Below, piece after piece: positions 31,851 to 40,951 of a DNA stretch of 64,000 bases. The translations under genes and the position numbers were made by a program. Below the pieces are notes generated by a model, which saw only the letters and a program-made list of their open reading frames with translations, made no database searches and was not told the origin of the DNA. Source of the stretch: Paramacrobiotus metropolitanus (lineage: Eukaryota; Tardigrada; Eutardigrada; Parachela; Macrobiotidae); contig NW_026570509.1 in NCBI RefSeq assembly GCF_019649055.1, positions 1 to 64,000 on the forward strand, written 5' to 3'. Each line of letters begins with the position of its first letter. Position 1 is the stretch's first letter.

Positions 31851-31860
31851 CCTTTATATA
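31851..31860 (-). promoter_or_regulatory. TATA box for the minus-strand gene cluster
   Basis: On the minus strand the sequence ggtatataaagg stands about 26 nt before the first ATG of the TBP-like gene and 38 nt before the second. A start site about 30 nt downstream would give an almost leaderless transcript. No other strong TATA box was seen between the six following genes, so it may drive the whole cluster. Confidence 0.55.
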
Positions 31861-32020
31861 CCTTTCAAGTTAAGACTGTCACAAATAATGGCTTTTAAGC
31901 CTTTTTTTCTTTTCACAACAAACAGAACAGAGTAAATGCTAAGTAAGATATGCTAATAAAAATTGAAACATCCAGTCAGACAACAATATCACGGCCCCAA
32001 TGCTGGATGTAGATTTCTAT

Positions 32021-32461
32021 TTATTCCATGAGATTGATGAATCCCTGATATGGCCGTAGAATGGTGCGCCGAGGTTGAGAGAAACGAATCATGCGTCCGT
32101 ATTTCGGATGGATGCTGACAGTAACATCTACACAGCCCTGACCCGGAAGAGAAAACTTTTCAGCGCCCTTGTCGGTGATTGCACGATCCATATATTCCTG
32201 AAGTGAGCCATTGCGCAACATTCCCAACATTGTGCTAATATCGCTGTACGCCAGGCGAACTTCTTTGTCCATGGCCTTCTTCAACCCAGTACCATCCGGT
32301 TTGGCGTCGAGCACTAAGAAGAAGCAGACTTCCTTGGGGTTCCAAAACATAGTAACCATGGCGTTGATCTTGTAGACAGTGAAATCCTCGTGGACTCCCA
32401 GAATTTCTAAAGTGCGTACGGTATCCATTTCTGATGTGAACAGTAGAGCGATCAGGAGCAA
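32021..32461 (-). CDS. Unrecognised Polinton protein, about 135-146 aa
   Basis: Intact ORF; the likelier start is the internal Met (MDTVRTLEILGVHEDF, at 32428), as the extra N-terminal residues are hydrophobic and may be leader sequence. The protein is compact, with alternating strands (TVYKINAMVTMFWNP, VCFFLVLDAKPDG) and a Pro/Arg-rich end (SQPRRTILRPYQGFINLME). It lies between the right TIR and the TATA-led cluster, same strand. No homology recognised. An accessory virion or regulatory role is possible. Confidence 0.5.
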   Translation of the reverse strand: MLLIALLFTSEMDTVRTLEILGVHEDFTVYKINAMVTMFWNPKEVCFFLVLDAKPDGTGLKKAMDKEVRLAYSDISTMLGMLRNGSLQEYMDRAITDKGAEKFSLPGQGCVDVTVSIHPKYGRMIRFSQPRRTILRPYQGFINLME

Positions 32462-32553
32462 CTAAATTTAATCACCACAAAAGCTGCTCTTAAAGGCTTA
32501 CGACAGAAAAATGTCACTGGCGGAAGGGTTGGCGATGGATCGCCAGTGACGTC

Positions 32554-33430
32554 TCATTGGCGATCATTGCAGGAATAAAAGCAGAACGTATGACTGAGCG
32601 TTAATTATTCTAGCCCCGCCCCACAAGTTCCCCTTTCTTTGATTTTTTCTTGTTTTCTTGTTTGTTCTATTTATTCAGAATTTTCATGTCAGCACAAAAA
32701 GATTAGGAAACGATCGCTAACTCCAATTATACAAACAGGGCAATGGTGCAATCGGTTTGAGCATAGTTTACAACACACAGCATGTCCACAAGGACGGAAC
32801 ATTACCTTAACATCAGCATCATAACACAATTTACACAGTGTAGAAGTAGTATCCTCTTTCTTTCTTTCTTCGTACACCCTGGCTGCTTCGTTTGATAAAC
32901 GTAGAGATTCAGCGTGGAATTTCTGGGCCGTTTCTTCAATAAAGCTGTCTCCTTTTTGCTTCTCAACGAACGTACAGTCTGAGGCATGACGAGCGGGCTC
33001 CTCCCAAGGGGTATCCTCCAGCACCCAGTCTTCTATTTGAACGCCGCACTGAAAACATTCTGACGCGGTCCCGAGGACCTGTAAAGAAAAGCCAGCCTGC
33101 GCCATTTCCGCGGATGTTGTCTTTGTCCAGTTATCAAACGTAGCAAATCGTTTCTTCATATCCGCCATGAGTGGAGTCCGCAAGTCTCTGCTAGGGAGAG
33201 TCCCACCACGTCTTCACCCTTGCTCATGGGGAGTTCGGTGACTCCCGCTTGTGCTGGTCCGGAAGATATTCGTCGCCTGGCCAGTTACGGGCGATCCACG
33301 TGCAGTACGCACAATGTACTTCGTCAGGGTACGAACAAAAGTACATGCCAGCAAAAACTAGATCGGTAGCCGGCATCAAAGGCCACGGCCAGTTGGCAAA
33401 CGAACGCAGACGATTTTGAACGCACAGCAT
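32554..33430 (-). repeat. Right terminal inverted repeat of the Polinton
   Basis: 877 bp, inverted copy of 19235-20109. Homology to the left copy stops at 33430/33431, exactly at the start codon of the IAP gene. Beyond it begins a tandem AATTCCGAATATTCGGAATT-type region not present on the left, so the outer end is probably lost or replaced. Confidence 0.9.
32689..33430 (-). pseudogene. iap: IAP-type BIR-BIR-RING protein, right TIR copy, frame-broken
   Basis: ATG at 33430 (MLCVQNRLRSFANWPWP), the first BIR-like block, a linker (SPNSPMSKGEDVVG in the left copy), the second BIR and a C-terminal RING (CKLCYDADVKVMFRPCGH, then CPVC), stop 32689-32691. Relative to the left copy it lacks one C in each of two C-runs in the linker and has two small indels in the second BIR that leave a 10-residue stretch altered. 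The RING frame is intact here, whereas it is broken in the left copy. The gene faces inward, mirror image of the left one. Confidence 0.85.
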
Positions 33431-33439
33431 ATTAGTGTT

Positions 33440-33720
33440 GCCGCAAGTGCTCGAAATTGCATGCGAAAGAATTTCGATACCAATTCCGAGTACTCGGAAT
33501 TCAAATTCAAGTATTTCCAATTCCAAGTAATCTAAATATATTTTTTTAGATTTTCAAATGCAATATTTGAAATCTAAAAGGCCGTAATTTGAATTCCGAT
33601 TACTCGAAATTCAACATGCGGCAATATGAATTCCGAATATTCGAAATTTACACTGCGGTAAAATAAAATCCGAATATTCGGAATTTAAACGTGACTTTTC
33701 TGGATTTCGATTTCTTAGAA
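33440..33720. repeat. Array of AATTCCGAATATTCGGAATT-like palindromes
   Basis: At least five near-palindromes of the form attccga(a/g)ta(t/c)tcggaatt or ttccga..tcgaaatt, spaced 40-65 bp with variable spacers such as tgcggtaat. The same kind of array occurs at 36985-37175. Confidence 0.65.
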
Positions 33721-35119
33721 ATTTAATTAGCACTAACAGAATAGACTGGAATCATGAGATTCTTACAGTAGATGTACAAGCGCTCTATATGTAATACACA
33801 GGGCGATGTAAAGCAGCAACCGTTATATGCACTCCTCCCACCCAGGTTTGTTAATTATTTTAGCTACATAAGCCCCCCTTTTCGCACCCTGTTTATTACT
33901 TTCAGGTACTCATTTTAAAAATACTGCGATATTGCATTATGTGACCATAGCACTACATCTTCATTGTTATAATTATAACCAATTTCACAGTTGTTATGAA
34001 ATTACGACCATGAAGCATAATAACCAATGTTAAGCACAAAAAACGGCCAACCTTCTGAAAGCGGCGATGCGAAATTAAGAACACAGGTGGAAAAAAACGT
34101 TACTGTTTCGGATAGATTGGTTGTTTCTCGTTTTTTAACAGAAAGGAACATCCATATTCTAGCAACCGTATTTGGCAAGTGCACGGAATAACTGAAACTC
34201 CGCAGGAGTAGTTCTCATGAAGTCCGCAAGCATAGTAAATGAGACCAAATTTCTGACTAACACATTAAAAGCTGATCTGGTTCACTTTTGTTTCTGACAG
34301 AGCGATATGTGAGCTACATTTAAAAGTTAACCGGCTTTTATCGTTGCAACCTGTCATGCAGCCCACAATTGTAACCAAAATTACTGATAAAAACCAAATA
34401 AAAAACCGGCATTTTTTGGGAAACTCACAATACGAAAAGTCAGACATCTTTCTCTGTTGGCTGGTATACGGCCAGTGCACCGAACTATGGTGCGTAAGGT
34501 ATGATTTATAGAGATAAGAACGGGTATGTTAAAAAACGGAGCGGTATCTTGAATACGTGCGGTATGGTTCTTTTGACCATTCGGAGCGTAGATAAGTTCC
34601 GGATCCTGATGACACAGGTTACCAGTCGTTATCTACTGCGCATTAGGCACAAAAAACCAAGTGGCGTTGGAGAGATATGGGAATGTCTGAGTCTTCGCAA
34701 TTTGTCATGACTGCATAACTCGTCCAGCGTATGCAGGATGTCCACAACTTTTTTTATTGAAAGAAAATTGTTTTTGCTAGACAAAACAGGTTAAAGTAGT
34801 CAAAAATTTCGTGCTAGAAAGAAATCGCACGAGATTTAAAGTCCTGCGAGCTGAGACACGAAGAATTTTCACACAGTTTCAGTTTGCATCACTGCAAACG
34901 AAGACGTCTTAATGTTTTAAAAAACGATTTTCGGATTTTGGTAGCTGATAAAATTCTCTATCGAACGAGCCTAAACGGTTTACGGTGGGACAACGGACGT
35001 GTACGAGAAACAGACCAAAGCTGCCATTTTGTTCAGCCACCCGGTATTGCATTGTATGCTTCCATCCCGCCAATCTGCTAAATAAGTGTCGTGCTAGAGC
35101 CGGTATGTAAAAACAATAC
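33721..35119. other. No gene seen; unique AT-rich sequence
   Basis: Only short ORFs without recognisable domains. 33868-33900 resembles one end of the fold-back element at 26305-26880. This stretch lies between two palindrome arrays (33440-33720 and 36985-37175). Confidence 0.4.
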
Positions 35120-35127
35120 ATTTTAAC

Positions 35128-36027
35128 TAGTGTTGCTTTACTTAGTAAAAGTAAATGGTAAACCTTACTTAGTAAGCTCTTTTTGTGTTTTACTAATTAA
35201 GTAAAAAGTAACTAGACTGCAAAACAGAAAAGTAAATAGTAAGTAAAAAGTAATAGCAGCCGCGTCGTGAAAAGTAAAAATTAAGTAATAGTAAGAGAGA
35301 CAGAATGAAGAAAGTTTATTTAGTGAACAATTTCGTTTACTATTTGTCAGCAGCAAATATAACGCGGCCGACAGTACCAAACCTCTGTCAAACTCAACTT
35401 TTCGTAAGATTTAAGTTTGGCAATACGGGTTTCCTTGAGCAGCGCATAAATTTTCGCTGCAGCGCAAACGCTATCGAGCACTTGATGCGCAATCGTTAAG
35501 TTACTGTCCGATGGACTGCAATAATATCATATAATACTTGATATATTACTCGTATAGTAAATGCATTCGCTTATTTATAAAATGTTGCTAATTTTATTCG
35601 TTATCATGGTACCATGCAATATTTTACATGCACATGTCGGTTTGTCAGACTCGGTAACTTTAAGCAAAACAAAATCGTTTTGACGGAAAACACACTACTC
35701 GAAGTACCAAATTTTCTGCGTACTAATAAAATGGTAGTTCAAGTATGATTTTTATATTTACCGCCCTGTGAAAACTAAAACTGCACCGCGGTATCATGTA
35801 AAAATCTGACACAAATAGTAAATGAAATTTTGCCAGTAAGTAAGTAAGTATAAACTAAGTAAGTAAAAAGTAAGTAAGGCTACGACGGAAAAGTAAAAGG
35901 TAGGTAATAGTAATACCGGAAGATCACGAAAAGTAAATAGTAAAGTAAACAGTAAGTAGTAAAATCGACGGCAGGACGAAAAGTAAAAAGTAAGTAAGCC
36001 GCTGGGCCAATAGCAAATACAACACTG
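35128..36027. mobile_element. Non-autonomous hAT-type element (900 bp) with GTAAGTAAAA minisatellite interior
   Basis: Terminal inverted repeats tagtgttgctttac (left) and cagtgttgtatttgc (right, reverse complement) are flanked by a perfect 8-bp target duplication ATTTTAAC at 35120-35127 and 36028-36035. An 8-bp duplication and a YAGTG-type end are typical of hAT. Both subterminal regions are packed with aagtaaaaagtaagtaa words (35131-35290, 35830-36000). No transposase is encoded. Confidence 0.8.
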
Positions 36028-36035
36028 ATTTTAAC

Positions 36036-36984
36036 AATATCCTCACTTTCGAAATCCGTTTTTATTACACTGACTACATACTACAGCAACATCTAAAGTC
36101 ATAACTTTAGAGCTTTAAAATCTTAAAGCTTTAAAATCATCCCGCATTCGTTTACGGTTGGTACCACCGGCCGGCACTGCTGATGAAGTCTGGGCATACA
36201 TGTACAGCCCTGGGCGGTCAAGTTGGTGCAGTTTTAAAAATAAATTACAAGTATTTCCATACCCGGTTTTGCTTTTATTTTTACTTTTTTAGTGTAAAAG
36301 TAAAATACACTGGGATTTACATCCTGATGTACAAATAGGAGGAGTAATGCGGATGTGGAATAGCGATAGTGCATTTGTATTTAATGCATTTCAGTTGCTG
36401 CTGTATCAAGTAAAGGTGAACTGAATGTAACAAGTCGTTCTTCCCTCCCGATCACCCTCTTTTGTGAAGAGCAGGTTATTTTAGCAAGGACGCTGGGGCC
36501 GGTTGCCCCGATGACCTTTTTTTAGGTCATCGGCGCAACCATTTCGAATACTGTGTTCCGGTGCTGGTGTCTTCACCCAATGCCCAAAGAAAAGCTGGCC
36601 AAATTGTTAAGCGTCGTCATTGTAGTTGCCGCACGCAGCCGTTGACTTGCGCTAACTCTGAGGTTTGAGTCAACATCCCTGGTCTTTCGATTTACGACGG
36701 TGAAAGCCAGAACAGGGTAATTTCAAACGGAAAACTATTTTTTGCTGTAATTTTCGATTTGGAGAGTTTATTGTGCGCCGAACTGATAAATGTGTATCAA
36801 CGTTTAATGACCACGCCCTAGAATTTTCTGGGTAATTTAATAAATAAATTATAAAGGTAATTCAAACATAAAAAGTATTACTAATTATCGCAGTACAGCT
36901 ACCAGTACCGTAGTTTGTAGTTTGAAGGTACATTCAAATCGAAATTTTAAATAACTTTTTTAGAAACCGATTATTTAAAATTCA
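36036..36984. other. No gene seen; contains a strong hairpin at 36501-36540
   Basis: 36501-36517 and 36524-36540 form a 17-bp stem with one mismatch around a loop of six T (ccgatgacct / aggtcatcgg core). The rest is AT-rich, with interrupted gtaaaa words near 36270 reminiscent of the adjacent hAT element. Confidence 0.45.
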
Positions 36985-37175
36985 TGTGATATGCATTGCA
37001 ATTCCGAATATTCGGAATTTTAATGTCGGAAATTAGATTTCGAATAATCGAAATTACAACAGCGTCCTTTTATATTGCAATTACTCGGAATTGGAATGCC
37101 TGCAATTGCAATTCCGATTACTCGGAATTCAAACGGTAGTGTATTTGAATTTCTAATACTCGAAATTCGTTTTAG
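36985..37175. repeat. Second array of AATTCCGAATATTCGGAATT-like palindromes
   Basis: Five palindromes or half-palindromes (attccgaatattcggaatt, atttcgaataatcgaaatt, attactcggaatt, attccgattactcggaatt, atttctaatactcgaaatt), like the array at 33440-33720. The two arrays may be the ends of one 3.7-kb unit into which the hAT-type element was inserted. Confidence 0.6.
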
Positions 37176-37310
37176 ATTGGAGCACTTCCGGCAACATTAC
37201 TTAACAGGCTTACTGTATTCAGCGATATGTCTCTGGAGTTAGCCCAAGAAAGCGTCTAGCTCTCGGATTTCTTCCGATGCATCCCGGCATCCCGGCTTCG
37301 GTTAAAATAG

Positions 37311-37997
37311 CTACGTTACGGAGATGAGATGCCGTTTGTTCTGGTCGTTATATGCCGTCGACTGCTCAAGATCTTCGTCCACATACGGCTTTCCCTTCCA
37401 TTTATTCGTCCGCTCCCAGGATATCTTAAGCTTGTGGCATTGTTCCAGGATTTTTCTGACCCTTTGCCACTTCTGCAGCCTGGCCTCGGTTTCTTCGGGC
37501 CGGTGGAGTGGATCTTCGTCGGTTATGCCGTGACTTTCGGCTCTTTCTTCGATCCAATGGAGAAGTCTCTCGAGTTCACGCATCTCCCTGGGTCCTGTTG
37601 GGATCCCTTCCCAGATCCAGCTTGATATATGGGCTCGTTTATGGTTAACTTCGAGTATTATGTCCGAGACTCGTAGGGTGGCTTGGTGGCCATCTGGATT
37701 GCGCGCTTGGTCACGGCGGCTGATTAGCATCGCTATGATCCCTTCGCCGAGGATCCTTGATCGGTTGACTCGTTCCCACAACTTAACCCTATCCCTGGCT
37801 TGATCGTATGCCAGGCGGGTTACAGGGCCGAGGGTTTGTCCGCGGGGTCTAGCTTCTTCGGTCAGGTTAAAAGCAGCGACTTGCTGCTGGACTTCCGCCG
37901 CCGCTCCTTCCAACCGCCATCGATTTTGGAATCCTATTGGGATTCCTTCTCGGGTTAGGTTGCTGATTCGGCGGAGGTTCTCTCGAATTTCTTCCAC
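37311..37997 (-). CDS. Unrecognised 228-aa helical ORF
   Basis: Open on the minus strand from a TGA near 38057 with no upstream ATG; the first candidate start is a GTG at 37997, so it could be an exon or a 5'-damaged gene. The product is rich in Arg, Glu and Trp with heptad-like helices (EEIRENLRRISNLTREG, RELERLLHWIEERAE, RLQKWQRVRKILEQCHKLK). No zinc knuckle or protease follows. A retroelement Gag-like protein is the most natural guess, but nothing specific supports it. Confidence 0.35.
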   Translation of the reverse strand: MEEIRENLRRISNLTREGIPIGFQNRWRLEGAAAEVQQQVAAFNLTEEARPRGQTLGPVTRLAYDQARDRVKLWERVNRSRILGEGIIAMLISRRDQARNPDGHQATLRVSDIILEVNHKRAHISSWIWEGIPTGPREMRELERLLHWIEERAESHGITDEDPLHRPEETEARLQKWQRVRKILEQCHKLKISWERTNKWKGKPYVDEDLEQSTAYNDQNKRHLISVT

Positions 37998-38049
37998 GAG
38001 GTTGCCAAGGTCGTCCGGTTCGTCATCGTTAGACGGGCGCGAGCGGTGA

Positions 38050-39239
38050 TGTTGACGTCATAGCCCTATTCGTTTCGTAAATCTTCCGTAAAGCACGAAA
38101 TTTAAGCTTTGAATCGTAACTTATCTCCGGATAGCTGTCGATTCTGCCTGTGTTGATGGAATTCCGTTTGCTTTGGCATATAAGTACTGGAAACATTCCT
38201 CTTTTTTAGGAGTCTAAAAAATTTTTTAAAACCCTTTTCACAATTTAGAAACAAATTTTATGACTGACATGGGGTATCGCAATTGAAATTACGTTAAAAA
38301 ATCAAGCTTGTACGAGTCGTACAGGCAATACGCAATCGAGCTCTACCGACCAATATTAAAATTCTAAAAGCAGTTGGATCAAGTGGAGCTAGTTAGCTTG
38401 TAGTCGCCGACTTGGGCGGTTGAGCGTTTCCGGTCTGAAACAGGTTTTGCTTGACCACTTCGGCTGCGCTACGTTTCGACCACATGTTTTCACTTCGGCA
38501 CCATACAGTTCGCTTTGCTTACTTCGGTCCGCCTTTATTCGGCCACCGCTATTTTGGTAAAATAAATTTGGCTACATGACATTCCGGCTTTCATCTTTCT
38601 TGTGTCAAGTTGTTACTTAATGTTTGTTGAAAATCGTAAGCTGCTTACTTACAATTTACAACAGGCTCCCAGGCGTTCTAGCTTTTAAAAAAGAGACTAT
38701 TTGTTTTTGTCAGGTTTTTTAGGTACCTTTAATTTTTTTGAATTTAGATTATACGTTTTGGTTTTCTTCGGTGACAAGAATTTCGAATTATGAGAGGCTG
38801 ATGATGAACTGAAGCTGCAGGTGAACGTGGGGTAATCTGTGTTGTGTAACAAAGTAGTTAGCTTTTTTTTCTGAGTATCCAGTGATCTGTTATCAAGTAG
38901 ATACAAAATTCATGTCACACACATTACATTATAGTTGTGCGTCATTGCGAAACCACAAACACGCTCAGTTTACAGATATTAGCTGTATTTGTTGGCTTAT
39001 TTCCTAATAACAGTAAGTAGTAATGAAATTTTATACAAACAGATAAAAGTTGGAAACAATGCATGGACGCATTCGTGTAACCTTCTTACTAGGCTGAAGT
39101 TTGCAAATTTTTCAATTATTAATAATTAATATTGTTAATTAATAATAACTAACATAACATTAATTAACACTCAGATGTGTAACACACCTAAATTAACACC
39201 ATTAATTAACACCCCTAATTGTAATGTGGTCGATTGTGG
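38050..39239. other. No gene seen; AT-rich with short repeats
   Basis: 38440-38560 has repeated ttcgg words; 39110-39230 is a degenerate attaattaacac repeat. The ORF at 38697-38906 is low complexity. Confidence 0.35.
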
Positions 39240-39900
39240 GTGGTAGCCGAAATTTGCGTAACCGAAGTATAAATGGCCGAAATCATCGGTACCAACCGTA
39301 TCGGCATCTGGTTCGGTTCAATTTCAGCCGAAGTAATCGACCATAGATTAACATAAATGGACTATATTTTGTTGTTTCCTGTACAGAATTCATTGAAAGA
39401 ATACAAAGAGGTAGACACGCATCCCAGTCTCTGTGGGACGTGCTACGATACATTGCAATGGCCGATATGATAGCGCGGTTCATCCGCTCACAAAGGCCAG
39501 TGCTGTTAGGGTTGTAAGCAGTATTTCTTTGGTGCAATATACCCGTAATTTTCAGAATATGTTCCATTAATTCAAAGCGAAATCCTGAACCTCGGTTTGT
39601 TTCTAGGAACCGAGGAGCACTATGCTTACAAAGAATGTTGTCAATAAAAAATTTTGATGTGTTGAGCGGTTTTCGACGAAACCCAACGAGAGACCTATTC
39701 TATTGCGACTGTTACATATTTTTTTCCTGTATCTGATTTTTTAAAAAGACCTAAATAGTCTATTTCCCAGCGCTCCCCTACTTTATTACAGGGGATCGAC
39801 TGCAGGAGTGCATATAGTTTTCCAACTTTCTTGTGTCTGCTGTCTGCCCGAAGGATAGCTCCGCATATCTCCGCCTGCTCCCCATCCATCTTGTCAGCTC
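39240..39900 (-). pseudogene. Gypsy integrase core fragment
   Basis: Reading leftwards: GERWEIDYLGLFKKSDTGKK (first Asp region), YVTVAIE, then after stops NRGSGFRFELMEHI (degenerate D-G-F box), HQRNTAYNPNSTGLCERMNR (Glu motif) and SPFMLIYGR. This is the catalytic core of a Ty3/gypsy integrase broken by stops and frame changes. It lies downstream of a different integrase end (40060-40420), so at least two gypsy copies are juxtaposed on the minus strand. Confidence 0.7.
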
Positions 39901-40059
39901 CGGTAGCAGATTCCGGAATTCCAGACGTAGCAGTTGTTCAAAATTCTGAAACCTTAAGCAACTTGTTGGCCGAAAGACGTTCTACTCGCATCATTAAACG
40001 AATCACTCGTGCTGTTCGCCAGCAAACTGCGGAGACTCTAGCCGATTTCTTTCATCTTC

Positions 40060-40420
40060 TTTCCCGATTTCTTCTTATTTCTTTCTTTTTTCTTTCTATT
40101 TCCGGCCCGAGATTTCTTCTTGTTATAGATCTCCGCGCTCCTTTCGTAAGCATCTTTGATGTTGCATTTTGCCACTTCTTCCTCAAAGGTCAGATTCTTT
40201 TTCACGGTCTTAATCCATTCGTCTGGAGTACCGTAATCGTCCGGTATATTCGTTTTTGTTGAACACGTCTTCTGGCAGTCTTATTTCTCTTCCGTGTAAC
40301 ATATAATATGCTGAATAACCGGTTGTGGCATGTACAGCTCTGTTCATCTCTTGTTTCCGCGTCCGGTAAATGTTCAAATTCATCGATTATCGTTGACAGG
40401 TGGTGATCGTCTAGCTGTTT
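40060..40420 (-). pseudogene. Gypsy integrase C-terminal fragment
   Basis: MNRAVHATTGYSAYYMLHG and REIRLPEDVFNKNEYTGRL, in one frame, are the end of a gypsy integrase core and its C-terminal part; a stop follows, then a Lys/Glu-rich region in another frame. It should stand downstream of the RNase H at 40952-41425 in the same element, but the zinc finger and core between are missing (40430-40950 holds only short unassigned ORFs). Confidence 0.6.
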
Positions 40421-40951
40421 ATTTCGCAACTTCAGGTTCGAGTCATCTTCTTCTTCTTCATCTCCTTGGAGGTTAATGATGCGGACTGTCGACGTACTGA
40501 ACTCGTTCCAGTCTTTGATGACCTTGCAGCGCGGTAGCGGTTAATGTCTCTTTTTCATTTGATTCGGGAATCTTGACAGCTTAATCGGAAATTCGTTCAA
40601 ACGCCTGGTAGGTTTTCCAAAGGTCTTCTCGATTTTACGTTGATTCATCAAGTCCGGTAACCTTTCTGTTTTGAACTTGCGATTCTGTGTAATGTCCGGT
40701 GACCTTTAAGTCACTAGCAGCGGGTAACAAGCTTTTTACTCGATTGATGTTGACTTTGGTTTCAGCCGACTCGCTTGCCGTAACTGAATTGACCTTTAAA
40801 CGTTTCTCTCTCTGTTCGGCCATTTGTAGAAACAGTTGTCCAAATTCGATCGCTGGTTCCTTCGTGTTAAACTCTGTTTTGTAATGTTAAAGTTTTGAAT
40901 CTCTTCAATGTCCTCTTTATGACATGCTGGACCTTCGATGGGCGCCCTTGA

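Larger units (their letters stand above)
19235..33430. mobile_element. Polinton/Maverick, about 14.2 kb, with IAP genes in its terminal inverted repeats
   Basis: The hallmark genes are present: protein-primed DNA polymerase B (+), retroviral-type integrase, adenovirus-type cysteine protease, double-jelly-roll major capsid and penton (all -). The terminal inverted repeats are 19235-20109 and 32554-33430. Missing is a recognisable packaging ATPase. Extra cargo is an IAP-type gene in each repeat and a TBP-like protein. Several genes carry one-base breaks. The minus-strand genes form a nearly gapless series behind one TATA box. Target duplications could not be confirmed because the outer ends are unclear. 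Confidence 0.92.
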
